This document shows, in pieces, positions 36,523-46,042 of a stretch of 64,000 bases of DNA. Origin of the DNA: an uncultured Prevotellaceae bacterium (lineage in GTDB: Bacteria > Bacteroidota > Bacteroidia > Bacteroidales > Muribaculaceae); the NCBI GenBank assembly GCA_900317835.1, contig ONIL01000004.1, forward strand, positions 1-64,000, read 5' to 3'. Position 1 is the stretch's first letter; every line of letters starts with the position of its first letter. A program made the position numbers and the translations under genes. The notes beneath the pieces are model-generated. The model was not told where the DNA came from and made no database searches. It saw nothing but the letters and a program-made list of their open reading frames with translations.

Positions 36523-37482
36523 TTACTTGTTGATGCCGAACTTCTCGCGCAACTTCTCAATCATGTCGATGGTCATGGCGTCGAGGTCATACTCGGGTTT
36601 CCAATCCCACTCGACGCGGGCGCAGGTGTCATCCAGCTTGTTGGGCCAACTGTCGGCGATGCTTTGGCGCAGCGGGTCAACGTCATATTCCATCTCAAAC
36701 TCAGGAATGTATTCCTGAATCTTGTGGTAGATGACCTCGGGGTCGAAGCTCATCGACGCGATGTTGAACGAGTTGCGGTGAACCAGACGGCTTGCGTCGG
36801 CCTCCATGATTTCGATGGCAGCGCGCAAGGCATCGGGCATGTACATCATGTCCATCAGCGTGCCGGCAGCGATGGGGCAGATGAACTTCTTGCCCTGAAC
36901 GGCACTATAGTAAATGTCAACAGCGTAATCGGTCGTTCCACCACCCGGAGGAGTGACGTAGCTGATCAAGCCGGGGAAACGCACCGAACGGGTGTCCACA
37001 CCGAACTTGAGAGCATAGTAGTTGCTCAATAACTCACCGGCAACCTTAGTCACACCGTACATCGTGCGGGGTTGCTGGATGGTGTCCTGAGGAGTGCCGT
37101 CCTTGGGTGCATTGGGACCAAAGGAGCCGATGCTGCTGGGGGTGAACACGGCGCAGTGCTTCTCGCGCGACACCTCGAGCACGTTCATCAGGCCGTCGAT
37201 GCCGATGTGCCATGCCAGTTGAGGTTTGTTCTCGGCAACGGCGCTCAGGAGTGCTGCCAGGTTATAGATGGTGTCGATGTTGTACTTGTCAACAACAGCG
37301 CCAATCTGTTGGGCATTGGTGATGTCAACAATCTCCGAGGGGCCGCTCTCGAGCAACTCGCCTTTGGGCTCGGCACCAGGGATATAACCAGCCACGACAT
37401 TACCTGTGTAGATGCCTCTCAACTTCATTGTCAGCTCCGAACCAATCTGTCCTGTCGAGCCGATAATCAGGATATTTTTCAT
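36523..37482 (-). CDS. tdh: L-threonine 3-dehydrogenase, SDR type
   Basis: A 319-aa NAD-dependent short-chain dehydrogenase of the epimerase-like threonine dehydrogenase group, which oxidises threonine to 2-amino-3-ketobutyrate. Motifs: nucleotide-binding GSTGQIG (8-14), PSSIGSFGP and the catalytic YGVTKVAGE (Tyr-x-x-x-Lys), with the substrate-lid segment PGLISYVTPPGGGTTDYA typical of this group. Together with Kbl (23109) it completes threonine conversion to glycine. It leads a two-gene transcript with the lipoprotein at 36163. Confidence 0.92.
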   Translation of the reverse strand: MKNILIIGSTGQIGSELTMKLRGIYTGNVVAGYIPGAEPKGELLESGPSEIVDITNAQQIGAVVDKYNIDTIYNLAALLSAVAENKPQLAWHIGIDGLMNVLEVSREKHCAVFTPSSIGSFGPNAPKDGTPQDTIQQPRTMYGVTKVAGELLSNYYALKFGVDTRSVRFPGLISYVTPPGGGTTDYAVDIYYSAVQGKKFICPIAAGTLMDMMYMPDALRAAIEIMEADASRLVHRNSFNIASMSFDPEVIYHKIQEYIPEFEMEYDVDPLRQSIADSWPNKLDDTCARVEWDWKPEYDLDAMTIDMIEKLREKFGINK

Positions 37483-37532
37483 TGCAGTATTCTAATAATT
37501 TTGTTCAGGTTTATGTTTCGTTAATCGTGGCA

Positions 37533-37563
37533 CAAAAATACACCAATTCTCAATAATGTGCAA
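37533..37563 (-). promoter_or_regulatory. Promoter of threonine dehydrogenase
   Basis: Minus-strand TTG (37563-37561), 20-bp spacer and TATTTTTG (37540-37533), 50 bp before the ATG. Confidence 0.6.
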
Positions 37564-37687
37564 TTTTGATTATGATATTTTTTCAAACATTCGCAAAAAC
37601 TTCTCCAATAGTCTCGCTTGTTGTCTTCATCACTCAAAGTAATCAAAATGTATGCCTGACAATAGTCTACAAAATTATTGCCGTGGG

Positions 37688-37720
37688 TTGAGGTGAAGTC
37701 GCAAGAATGTATTATCTTTG
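37688..37720 (+). promoter_or_regulatory. Promoter of dnaX
   Basis: TATCTTTG at 37713-37720 with a TTG at 37688-37690; the 22-bp spacer is slightly long. About 32 nt to the ATG. Confidence 0.5.
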
Positions 37721-37752
37721 CAGATTAGACAAACAGACCATCTTGTAATCCA

Positions 37753-39519
37753 ATGAGTGACAAGTATATTGTATCGGCGCGAAAGTACAGGCCCTCGACG
37801 TTCCGCAGCGTGGTGGGGCAGCAGTCGTTGACCCACACACTGAAGACGGCGATTGCCAGTGGCAGGTTGGCTCACGCCTACCTGTTCTGTGGCCCGCGCG
37901 GCGTGGGCAAGACGACGTGTGCCCGCATCTTTGCCAAGACCATCAACTGTGAGCATCCCACGCCCGAGGGCGAGGCCTGCAACGAGTGCCCGTCGTGCAA
38001 GGCGTTCAACGAGCAGCGTTCCTACAACATTAACGAGCTGGATGCCGCGTCCAATAACAGTGTGGACAATATCCGCGACCTGACCGAGCAGGTGCGCATC
38101 CCCCCGCAGACGGGACGTTACCGTGTCTTCATCATCGATGAGGTGCACATGCTGTCGCAGGCGGCTTTCAACGCCTTCCTCAAGACCCTCGAGGAACCGC
38201 CTGAATATGCCATTTTCATTCTTGCCACTACCGAGAAGCAGAAGGTTATCCCCACCATTCTGTCGCGTTGCCAGATTTATGACTTCGCACGCATCACCGT
38301 GCCCGACATCGTGCAGCAGTTGCAATATGTGTGCGAGCAGGAGAATATCGAAGCCGAACCAGCCGCGCTCAACGTCATTGCCCAGAAGGCCGATGGCGCC
38401 ATGCGTGACGCGCTGTCCATCTTTGACCAGGTAGCCGCCTCGACCGAGGGGCACATTACCTATCAGAGCGCACTCGACAACCTGAATGTACTTGACTACG
38501 ACTACTACTTCAGGCTCGTGGAGACATTCCTCGCAGGTGATGTTAACCAGTCATTGCTGATTTATAAGGAGATACGTGACAAGGGCTTTGATTCACAGTT
38601 CTTTATCAACGGCCTGGCACAGCACCTGCGCGACCTGATGGTCGCCAGCACGCCGCAGACGCGCCAGCTGCTCGAGATGAATGACGAGGTGGCTCAACAC
38701 TATGGTGTGCAAAGCGCAAAATTGTCGCCGGCATTCTATTATCGTGCTCTTGACCTGTGCAACACCTGTGACCTGAATTACCGCAATGCCAGCAGCAAGC
38801 AATTGCTGGTTGAACTGACCCTGATCAAACTGTGCCAACTGGTGGCTCCCCAACCTCAGCAGGCCGCACAACCCTCCATCCAGAAGATTACAACTCAGCC
38901 TGCTGCTCCCCAAACACAGCAGCGTCCCGCTCCCCAAGCCTCTCCTCAGCCGGCCCCGGCGCCCCGTGCCGAACAACCGCCTCATCCTGCTCAGGCGGCG
39001 CAACAGCAGCCACGGCCAGCGGTTCAGGCACCTGCAACTCCCAGGCCAACCCCCCGTAGCGTGGGCAATGCACCTCGCATCATGGTGAATGTGCCCAATT
39101 CGTCGACAGCCACTCAGCAAGCCTCCACCTCGGCCACTACGCCCCAGCGCACCCAGCCGTTCAGCCCAGAGCAGTTGCAGGCAGCATGGCAGGGTTACAT
39201 TGACCAGCATCCCCAGGAGAGGGCACTGTGCACGACGATGTCCTATGCGCTTCCCGCGCGAGGTGACAATGATGAGCATTACGTGATGACCGTGGGCAGC
39301 CCCACCGAACAGAAGAATGTCGAGGAGCACAAGGAGGCATTGGTGCGCTTCCTGTGTGACGCTGTCAAGAATGATCGTCTCACACTCGATGTGAAGGTCA
39401 GCGAGATGCCTATCGATACCCCCAAGATCCTGTCTCCGCGCGAGGTAGTTGAGGAAATCAAACGTCAAAATCCCAAATTCACCCAGTTCCTCAAGGATTT
39501 CGACCTCGGCCTCGCCTGA
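37753..39519 (+). CDS. dnaX: DNA polymerase III subunit gamma/tau
   Basis: Clamp-loader ATPase, 588 aa. AAA+ core (about 1-230) with Walker A GPRGVGKTT, a zinc module with CNECPSCK, Walker B IIDEVHML and the sensor motif TEKQKVIPTILSRCQ. Domain III collar follows (about 235-355), then a Pro/Gln/Ala-rich linker (about 370-470) and a C-terminal domain (about 475-588) expected to contact other replisome parts. I saw no obvious slippery A-run for a programmed frameshift, so gamma may not be made this way. It ends just before a palindromic repeat that separates it from convergent CotH genes. Confidence 0.95.
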   Translation: MSDKYIVSARKYRPSTFRSVVGQQSLTHTLKTAIASGRLAHAYLFCGPRGVGKTTCARIFAKTINCEHPTPEGEACNECPSCKAFNEQRSYNINELDAASNNSVDNIRDLTEQVRIPPQTGRYRVFIIDEVHMLSQAAFNAFLKTLEEPPEYAIFILATTEKQKVIPTILSRCQIYDFARITVPDIVQQLQYVCEQENIEAEPAALNVIAQKADGAMRDALSIFDQVAASTEGHITYQSALDNLNVLDYDYYFRLVETFLAGDVNQSLLIYKEIRDKGFDSQFFINGLAQHLRDLMVASTPQTRQLLEMNDEVAQHYGVQSAKLSPAFYYRALDLCNTCDLNYRNASSKQLLVELTLIKLCQLVAPQPQQAAQPSIQKITTQPAAPQTQQRPAPQASPQPAPAPRAEQPPHPAQAAQQQPRPAVQAPATPRPTPRSVGNAPRIMVNVPNSSTATQQASTSATTPQRTQPFSPEQLQAAWQGYIDQHPQERALCTTMSYALPARGDNDEHYVMTVGSPTEQKNVEEHKEALVRFLCDAVKNDRLTLDVKVSEMPIDTPKILSPREVVEEIKRQNPKFTQFLKDFDLGLA

Positions 39520-39535
39520 TATTGTTACAACATCA

Positions 39536-39604
39536 AATTACACGGATTTAACGAATAGGCATCCGCTGTGTAGCCTTCGTTAAATCCGTGTAATTCGTAG
39601 TTGA
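39536..39604. repeat. Palindromic repeat copy B
   Basis: Perfect 20-bp inverted arms (39536-39555 and 39576-39595) with a 20-nt loop. The right arm continues into ATTCGTAGTT, the same terminal sequence as copy A at 16216-16284. Located between convergent dnaX and a CotH gene, where it may end transcription both ways. Confidence 0.75.
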
Positions 39605-39617
39605 AAAAGACTTGCGG

Positions 39618-41549
39618 TTAGGGTAGCGCGTTGATAGCGGCAGCCTTGACGGTAAAGAAGTTGTCGCTGTTGTTCTTCAGCAGGTTGTACTCGCCGTGGT
39701 TGCCCCATGAGGCGGGTTTGTCCTCGATGAAGGTGTCCTCGCCAGTGTCGTTATCAATATAGGCGTCAATCTTCTGCTGCCACTTGCGGATGCGGGACTG
39801 TGCCGTTTGCCTGTCCATCATGGCATTACCCGTGGCGACCAGGAACTTGAGGTGCTTGACATATATAGCCTTAAAGTCGTTGAACTTGAGGATGCGGGCA
39901 ATCAGGCGGTTGTTGTCATTACCCCAGTTGAGAGGGTTCTGGCGTCCTGCATCGTCCTGCACGCCACAACGCAGACTTGTACCTAAGGTGTTGTCGTAGT
40001 CGTAGGGGATGAAGAAGAACTTGTAGTTATGCAGGTGCTTGCTGTTGAAATAGATGTAGTAATTGTTGGCATTATTCCAGTAGTCATCCCACATGCCGAC
40101 GGCAACATTGACCGCATAGGTCTTCAACAACAGGTCAACATCGGTGACTTGCTGAATCCAAGTGTAGAATTCGTTATCGTTTAGCGTGTTGAGCTTGTTC
40201 ATGAAGTCAAGAAGCTGCACTCGGGCGGTGTCAAACTCCTCGGTCTGTGTCTCCAGTGTGTAGGCATGGCGATCATCAGTGTCGTCGTCATACCAGATGT
40301 CGCCGTTCGGGTTGTTAAGGCCGGCTGCGCCATTGCGACACTTCCACAGGTAGCCGTTGCTGGCACCGAAGCGGCTCTTGCGGTCCGTTAGGAAACGTTT
40401 GTCGATGGGCTCCAGCAAACCATACACGCCATAATAAGCCTCCTTGCTGTCACCCTCGACATGTATCCACAGGCGGCAGTAATTGTCGCGGATAGCGGTC
40501 CACACGCCGGCACGGCGGAAGAGTTCGAAGCAGAACACCTCGCGGACGTAGGCGGGATCATCTTTGAACCACTTGAGGTGCAGTTTGCGCACACCTTGAA
40601 TGGTGTGTGCATCGTCATCGACGTATTTGCGCAAGTTCACACCGAAGTGGGCATGGTGCCAGTCAGTATTGTCGCGCTGGTGCATCTGTCCATTCCAGCC
40701 CTCGGGACGGCGGCGCGAAGTATTGCCCTTGAGGCGGATGCCCACACTGTCGATGATAGTGGTCTCGCCGTCCTTGGTGAAGTTGATGCTACCCATGACG
40801 TATTGGGTCGTAAATGAGTTGGCATCATACAGCTGGAGCAGCCTGTTCCACTCACTGAGGCTGATTTCCAAATGAACTTCGGGCAGGGCATCATCGTCCC
40901 ACACATAGTCATAGCCCTCCTTGACTGGATAGGTTATGGTGTCTCCCAATATGATGGAGATGAGGGCTGTGACATCGCTGATGTTAACCTCTTTGTCAAA
41001 GTTCACGTCGGCCAGCTTCATGATATCATAATTGGCTGAACTTCCCAGTACAATCTCAATCACGCTGGTCACATCGCTGATATTGATTTCGCCATCGCAA
41101 TTGACGTCGCCAATGCCATAGTCTGTCGGATCGGGCACCACGGGTTCCTGGTACTCACTGATGCTGAATGTGAGTTGGTTGAGGTCGAATGTGAAAGTGT
41201 AGTTCTTGCCCTCACCATTGAACTTGTAAGCATGATTGTTGTTGTTTTTGCCTGTGGTATAGGTGTTGCCAACGGCAACATCCACGCTGCTGCTTGAGGC
41301 GGGACCATAGCGGTAGTTGGCATTGAACACGTTCCAGTCGCTGTCGAGCCCGTCACTAAAGACGAACCACACCGTGCCGCTGATATTGGCCGTGTGGGTG
41401 TAAATGCCGTTTCCCCCGTCAGTCATCTCAACGCCGGCCGCAGGGTTCCAGTCTCCAAACGGCGTATTGCCGACCATATAGATGGCCGCCTGTGCTGGCA
41501 TGATTGTCAACACGAGCGCTATAATGGCCAATAAGTAGTACTTTTTCAT
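39618..41549 (-). CDS. CotH-kinase protein with starch-binding-like and dockerin-like domains
   Basis: A secreted 643-aa protein. Signal peptide (1-21). An N-terminal beta module (about 22-135) has IYMVGNTPFGDWNPAAGVEM and GTVWFVFSDGL, closely matching the first module of the starch-binding protein at 59426. A dockerin-like repeat pair lies at about 146-205 (GDVNCDGEINISDVTSVI, ADVNFDKEVNISDVTALI). A CotH domain (about 220-640) has VHLEISLSEWNRL, IRLKGNTSRRRPEGW and PYDYDNTLGT. CotH proteins are atypical secreted kinases; the substrate here is unknown. It is a tandem paralogue of the next CotH gene. Confidence 0.85.
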   Translation of the reverse strand: MKKYYLLAIIALVLTIMPAQAAIYMVGNTPFGDWNPAAGVEMTDGGNGIYTHTANISGTVWFVFSDGLDSDWNVFNANYRYGPASSSSVDVAVGNTYTTGKNNNNHAYKFNGEGKNYTFTFDLNQLTFSISEYQEPVVPDPTDYGIGDVNCDGEINISDVTSVIEIVLGSSANYDIMKLADVNFDKEVNISDVTALISIILGDTITYPVKEGYDYVWDDDALPEVHLEISLSEWNRLLQLYDANSFTTQYVMGSINFTKDGETTIIDSVGIRLKGNTSRRRPEGWNGQMHQRDNTDWHHAHFGVNLRKYVDDDAHTIQGVRKLHLKWFKDDPAYVREVFCFELFRRAGVWTAIRDNYCRLWIHVEGDSKEAYYGVYGLLEPIDKRFLTDRKSRFGASNGYLWKCRNGAAGLNNPNGDIWYDDDTDDRHAYTLETQTEEFDTARVQLLDFMNKLNTLNDNEFYTWIQQVTDVDLLLKTYAVNVAVGMWDDYWNNANNYYIYFNSKHLHNYKFFFIPYDYDNTLGTSLRCGVQDDAGRQNPLNWGNDNNRLIARILKFNDFKAIYVKHLKFLVATGNAMMDRQTAQSRIRKWQQKIDAYIDNDTGEDTFIEDKPASWGNHGEYNLLKNNSDNFFTVKAAAINALP

Positions 41550-41592
41550 TTTGTTCTTTGGGTTAATGTGATTATGATTAAAAACCTGAATT

Positions 41593-43257
41593 CTAGTTAT
41601 TATTGTTAGTACTGTCCCTCAAAGCGTTGATGGTAGCAGCCTTGACGGTGAAATAATTGTTATCATCGTCGTTCATCAGATTGTACTCGCCGTGAACACT
41701 GAAGGAGGCGGGCTTGTCTTGGATGGTCATTTCCCAGTTGGTGTCGTTGCTGATGTACGGCGAGATGCGCGCGTACCATGCGTTAATGCGTGCTTGGGCC
41801 GATTCGCGGTCCATTAGGGCATAGCGTTCGTCAACAGCCTCGAGCAGGTATTTCACGTATATGGCCTTGAAGTCATCAAACTGGATAATCCTGTAGATGA
41901 GCGGATTGCTGGGTACACCCCAATAGAGGGGATCCTGCCTGCCTGAGTCGCTTTGAGCTCCTGCGTTCGAGCAGGTGCCCAACGTGCTGTCATAGTCGTA
42001 GGGGATGAAGAAGAACTTGTAGCCAGTCAGATGTTTCACACTGAAGTACATGTAGTAATTGTTGGCATGATTCCAATAGTCATCCCAACTGCCGACAGCG
42101 ACAATGATGGCATAGGTGTGAAGCAACAAGTCCACGTCGGTTACCTCTTGAATCCACTGATAGAACTCACTGTCATTCAGGTTGTTCAGTTTGTCCATGA
42201 AGTCAAGCAGTTGAACCTTGGCAGTGTCAAACTCCTCGGTTTGGGTCTCCAGCGTGTAGGCATGGCGGTCATCGGTGTCATCGTCATACCAGATGTCGCC
42301 GTCCGGATTGTTGAGTCCCGCCGCGGCATTGCGGCATTTCCACAGGTAACCGTTACTGCTGCCGAATTGGTCTTTCCTGTCTTTGAGATACCGTTTGTCA
42401 ATAGGCTCGATGAGCTGATACACACCGAAATACACCTCCTTGCTGTCGCCCTCGACATGTATCCACAGTCGGCAATAGACATCGCGAACTGCTGTCCAGA
42501 CGCCCGCTCGCTTGAAGAGATTGTAGCAGAACAATTCCCTCACATAGCTGGGGTCGCTGTTGCAGCACCTGAGGTGAATCTTGCGGATGTCCTGGATGGT
42601 GTGGGCATCATCGTCAACATACTTGCGCAAATTCACACCGAAGTGGACACGACGCCATATTTTAGTGTCGGTCTGGTGAGGTACGTTATAATGATTACCC
42701 TCGGGCCTGTGTCGTGAAGTATTGCCCTTGAGACGTAGCCCGACGCTGTCGATGCGGGTGGTATCGCCTTCCTTGATGAAGGTGAGGTCAGCCATGACAT
42801 ACTGGGTGGTGTACTTGTTGGCATCATATAGAGCCAGCAGCCTGTTCCACTCGTTGAGGCTGACTTCAAGATGTACCTCGGGAATAACATCCTCGTCCCA
42901 AACATAATCATAACCCTCTTTAACATGAACAGGTAGTTCACCGCCAAGAAGGTAGTCGATGAGAATAGTGGCGTCCGAAATATCGACATTGCCGTCGTAA
43001 TCGACGTCACACCGTTGTCTGGTATCGTAGTTGGCAAAGCCACCTAGAATGATGTCTATCATGTCAGCGACGTCGCTAATGCCGATTTGGCCGTCTGCGT
43101 CTACGTCGCCCACTTGCAGGCCGAAAGGGTCAACTGCGTTGACTGCATCATGGCTTTTCTCAACTGTAAAAATGTTGATGTCCTGGGTGAAGGCTTGTAA
43201 AGGCATTATCGCAGTCACAAGCATCAAGACGGTCAAATAATAATACTTATTCATCAT
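41593..43257 (-). CDS. CotH-kinase protein with dockerin-like domain
   Basis: A 554-aa secreted protein. Signal peptide (about 1-24), dockerin-like repeat pair (about 47-106; GDVDADGQIGISDVADMI and CDVDYDGNVDISDATILI) and CotH domain (about 120-550) with LEVSLNEWNRLLALYDAN, LRLKGNTSRHRPEG and PYDYDSTLGTC. It is collinear with the CotH part of the downstream gene but lacks the starch-binding-like N-terminus, so the pair arose by duplication with module gain or loss. The gaps are 43 bp to that gene and 48 bp to the carbonic anhydrase gene upstream. Confidence 0.85.
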   Translation of the reverse strand: MMNKYYYLTVLMLVTAIMPLQAFTQDINIFTVEKSHDAVNAVDPFGLQVGDVDADGQIGISDVADMIDIILGGFANYDTRQRCDVDYDGNVDISDATILIDYLLGGELPVHVKEGYDYVWDEDVIPEVHLEVSLNEWNRLLALYDANKYTTQYVMADLTFIKEGDTTRIDSVGLRLKGNTSRHRPEGNHYNVPHQTDTKIWRRVHFGVNLRKYVDDDAHTIQDIRKIHLRCCNSDPSYVRELFCYNLFKRAGVWTAVRDVYCRLWIHVEGDSKEVYFGVYQLIEPIDKRYLKDRKDQFGSSNGYLWKCRNAAAGLNNPDGDIWYDDDTDDRHAYTLETQTEEFDTAKVQLLDFMDKLNNLNDSEFYQWIQEVTDVDLLLHTYAIIVAVGSWDDYWNHANNYYMYFSVKHLTGYKFFFIPYDYDSTLGTCSNAGAQSDSGRQDPLYWGVPSNPLIYRIIQFDDFKAIYVKYLLEAVDERYALMDRESAQARINAWYARISPYISNDTNWEMTIQDKPASFSVHGEYNLMNDDDNNYFTVKAATINALRDSTNNNN

Positions 43258-43305
43258 GTTGTGGGTTATCGTTGATTCTTACAGTCGAGAAAAGCAGATA
43301 GTCAG

Positions 43306-43824
43306 TTAATCCTTGTCATACCAGGTGGAGTACATCAGGTAGTTCTTGGCGATTTTCACGTTGATCTCGCTGGCCTGTTTGGGGTCAACCATCTTCTTGA
43401 ACTTCGCCGGACTCCCGGCCCACAACTCATGGGGTCCCACCTTGGTTCCGCCCAGCACGACACTGCCGGCTGCGATGATGGCTCCCTCGCCAATCTCGGC
43501 GTGGTCCAGGATGATGCTACCCATGCCGATGAGTGCCATATTGCCTATTTTGGCTCCGTGAACGACTACATTGTGGCCAATAGACACGTCGTTACCAATC
43601 TCGGTCACCGATTTCTCGTACAGGGTGTGTATCACACTGTTGTCCTGAATATTGACGCGGTTGCCGATGGTGATGGTGTTGACGTCGCCGCGCAGCACGG
43701 CATTGAACCAGATGCTGCAATCGTTACCCATCGTGACGTCGCCCACGACGACAGCGTTATCGGCCAGGAAACAGTTTTCTCCAATCTTAGGCTCATAGCC
43801 TCTGACTTTCTTGATGATTGCCAT
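43306..43824 (-). CDS. Gamma-class carbonic anhydrase-like hexapeptide protein
   Basis: A 172-aa left-handed beta-helix protein of the YrdA/gamma-carbonic-anhydrase family. Repeats of the NCFLADNAVVVGDV and GNRVNIQDNSVIHT type are visible, with three candidate zinc ligands (His in NSVIHTL and two in SIGHNVVVHGA). The length fits single-domain trimeric members. Carbonic anhydrase activity is known only for some homologues. It follows the aminopeptidase P gene by 31 bp and is probably co-transcribed. Confidence 0.92.
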   Translation of the reverse strand: MAIIKKVRGYEPKIGENCFLADNAVVVGDVTMGNDCSIWFNAVLRGDVNTITIGNRVNIQDNSVIHTLYEKSVTEIGNDVSIGHNVVVHGAKIGNMALIGMGSIILDHAEIGEGAIIAAGSVVLGGTKVGPHELWAGSPAKFKKMVDPKQASEINVKIAKNYLMYSTWYDKD

Positions 43825-43855
43825 TATTTAAGTTTTGTGTTTATAGTTTAGATGG

Positions 43856-45637
43856 TTAAATTTCTCTTGTTTTATCGGCGAGCCAGGCAGCCTCATCGGC
43901 ATTGAGCAGTGGGGTGATGCGGTCGCGCACCATGCGGTGATAGTCGTTGATTTGTGCTATCTCCTCGCTGGTGAGCATCGAGCGGTCGATAAGCTGGATG
44001 TCGTAGGGGAACAACGTCAACGGCTCAAAAGTGAGGAAATCGCCGAAGTCCTCGGTTTTCTCGGCCTCAACGACGAGAAGCAGGTTCTCGGTGCGGATGC
44101 CGTATTCTCCTGTCTTGTAAAGGCCAGGTTCATTGCTGGTTATCATGCCAGGCAACAGTTTGACGTCAACCAGGTTGGTACGGATGCTCTGCGGTCCTTC
44201 ATGGCATCCCAGGAAATGTCCCACACCGTGGCCGGTGCCGTGACCGTAGGTCATCGCTTCTTGCCACAGCGGCAGACGTGCCAGCACATCAAGTTGGCAA
44301 CCCGTGGTGCCCACGGGGAACTTGGCGCGTTGCAGCGCTAGGTGTCCCTTGAGCACAAGGGTGAAGTCGTGTTTCTCTTGGGGCGTTGGGTTGCCCAGGG
44401 TAATGGTGCGGGTGATATCGGTAGTGCCGTCCAGATACTGGGCGCCGCTGTCCACGAGCAGGATGCCCTCGCCGTGGAGCGTCGAAGCGCTCTCGTCGGT
44501 GGCCTCATAGTGCACGATGGCCCCGTGTTCCTTATAGCCGCAAATCATGGCAAAACTGTCTTCGCGGTACAGGTCTTGCTGGGCGCGGAATTCCATACCC
44601 TTATTCCACACGTCCACCTCATTGATGTTGCCACTGGGTGCGGTCTCCTCGATCCACTTGAACAGGCGAACCAGGGCAGCGCCGTCACGCTCCATGGAAT
44701 GGCGGAAGCCCTCGATTTGCACCTCGTTCTTGATGCACTTGAGGTCGGTAATTGGGGAACGGAAGAAAACCCGCTGGCAAGGCAAGGCGTTGGCAAGGGT
44801 GTCACTCACGCGGTTGGGGTCGATGAGGACCACCTCATGCTCACTCACGCGCTCAAGGAAGCGCACAATGTCGTCATAGTCACGAGTCTTGAAGTCACAA
44901 GCCTTGAGGTGTTGGCGCACTTCGTCGGTAAGTTTGTTGTCGTCGATAAAGAGCACTTTGTTCTTGCGCGAGATGTAGGCAAATGCGATGACAACAGGAG
45001 TGAATGCCACATCATTGCCACGCAGGTTCAGCAGCCAGGCGATGTCGTCGAGAGTCGTTACAAGCATGGCGGTGGCGTCGTTGTCCTCAAGCACCTTGAG
45101 CAATCGCTCGATTTTGTCATTGGCCTCCTCGCCGGCATACTGTACATCATGGACAAATGCGGGCTCGCTGGGAAGGGCAGGGCGGTCAGTCCAAATCTTG
45201 TCGGCGGGATAGAACTCGGTGACGAGCATAAAGCCGTTTTCGCCACAGAAGCGTTCCAGTTGATTGGCCTCTTGGGCATTATAGAGCCGGCCGTCGATGG
45301 CGATCACTGAATCCTCTTCCAATACTTGTTGCAGCCACTCGTGAATGGTTGGGTCATTGCCCATGTTCTCCTTCATCATCACGAATCCGCTGTCTTCCAA
45401 CTCGATATCGGCTTGCAGGAAGTAGCGTGAGTCGGTCCAGAGGGCTGCTTGGTCGAGCGTAACGACGGCTGTGCCGTTACTGCCAGTGAAACCGCATACC
45501 CAGTCGCAGAACTTCCAGTGGTCACAAATGTATTCACTCTGGTGAGGGTCGGTGCCAGGAATGATGACGGCATCGATATTCATTTGGCGCATCTCGTCGC
45601 GCAACGCCTCAAGATGAGGCAAAGTCTCTCTACTCAT
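43856..45637 (-). CDS. Xaa-Pro aminopeptidase (aminopeptidase P)
   Basis: A 593-aa cytoplasmic M24B metallopeptidase cleaving N-terminal residues before proline. Two creatinase-like N-terminal domains (about 1-310) precede the pita-bread catalytic domain (about 315-530). Metal ligands are visible in LLVDSGAQYLDGTTDITRT, HGTGHGVGHFLGCHEGP, TSNEPGLY and RTENLL. A C-terminal extension (530-593) is typical of the long eukaryote-like form. First gene of a leftward run that includes the carbonic anhydrase and perhaps the CotH genes. Confidence 0.95.
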   Translation of the reverse strand: MSRETLPHLEALRDEMRQMNIDAVIIPGTDPHQSEYICDHWKFCDWVCGFTGSNGTAVVTLDQAALWTDSRYFLQADIELEDSGFVMMKENMGNDPTIHEWLQQVLEEDSVIAIDGRLYNAQEANQLERFCGENGFMLVTEFYPADKIWTDRPALPSEPAFVHDVQYAGEEANDKIERLLKVLEDNDATAMLVTTLDDIAWLLNLRGNDVAFTPVVIAFAYISRKNKVLFIDDNKLTDEVRQHLKACDFKTRDYDDIVRFLERVSEHEVVLIDPNRVSDTLANALPCQRVFFRSPITDLKCIKNEVQIEGFRHSMERDGAALVRLFKWIEETAPSGNINEVDVWNKGMEFRAQQDLYREDSFAMICGYKEHGAIVHYEATDESASTLHGEGILLVDSGAQYLDGTTDITRTITLGNPTPQEKHDFTLVLKGHLALQRAKFPVGTTGCQLDVLARLPLWQEAMTYGHGTGHGVGHFLGCHEGPQSIRTNLVDVKLLPGMITSNEPGLYKTGEYGIRTENLLLVVEAEKTEDFGDFLTFEPLTLFPYDIQLIDRSMLTSEEIAQINDYHRMVRDRITPLLNADEAAWLADKTREI

Positions 45638-45681
45638 AAATGGTTATCTTTAGTTTGGTTGGTTCTTGTATTACTGACCTG

Positions 45682-45689
45682 CAAAGTTA
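45682..45689 (-). promoter_or_regulatory. -7 box of the aminopeptidase P gene
   Basis: Reads TAACTTTG on the minus strand, 44 bp before the ATG. Confidence 0.45.
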
Positions 45690-45757
45690 CAATTTTCTCT
45701 CGTAAGAAATCGCAACACAGGGGATTTTTCATGCAAGTAAGGTGTGAGAAAGTAAAA

Positions 45758-45816
45758 TGTAGAAAATAATTCTACAGTGAATGGTTTGGTGATTCGGGAA
45801 GAAAAATGTATTTTTG
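45758..45816 (+). promoter_or_regulatory. Operator-promoter 1 of the HTH array
   Basis: Palindrome TGTAGAA-N5-TTCTACA (45758-45776) followed by -33 TTTG (45785-45788), 20-bp spacer and TATTTTTG (45809-45816). The palindrome centre is 42 bp before the -7 box. About 36 of the surrounding bases recur at 46412-46470. Confidence 0.75.
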
Positions 45817-45956
45817 CAATTCAGAAAGCAAATTAGTTCCAAATAATAATGACGATATCAAAATGATTGATTCGACTTAACATAGAATACAGGTATTACA
45901 TTAAAATGTAAACATAAGAGTCAAGAAGATCTATGCCCCTTTTGTGTGATTAATTG

Positions 45957-46013
45957 ATGAATGATTACAATTGGGATACTTATTGGGATATAGTGATTCC
46001 GAGGCTCAACTGA
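45957..46013 (+). CDS. Possible leader peptide 1 (18 aa)
   Basis: ORF MNDYNWDTYWDIVIPRLN inside leader 1, ending 30 bp before the terminator stem. It shares DTYW with the ORF in leader 2, and the DNA around that motif is similar. Rich in Trp, Tyr and Asp. Translation is unproven. Confidence 0.35.
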   Translation: MNDYNWDTYWDIVIPRLN

Positions 46014-46042
46014 TATAAATTTTAATTGTTTTACTTTACATG

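Noticed and set aside
39050-39150. Programmed frameshift in dnaX to make the gamma form
   Set aside because: I saw no A-rich slippery sequence or following stem in the linker region; the full-length frame is continuous.
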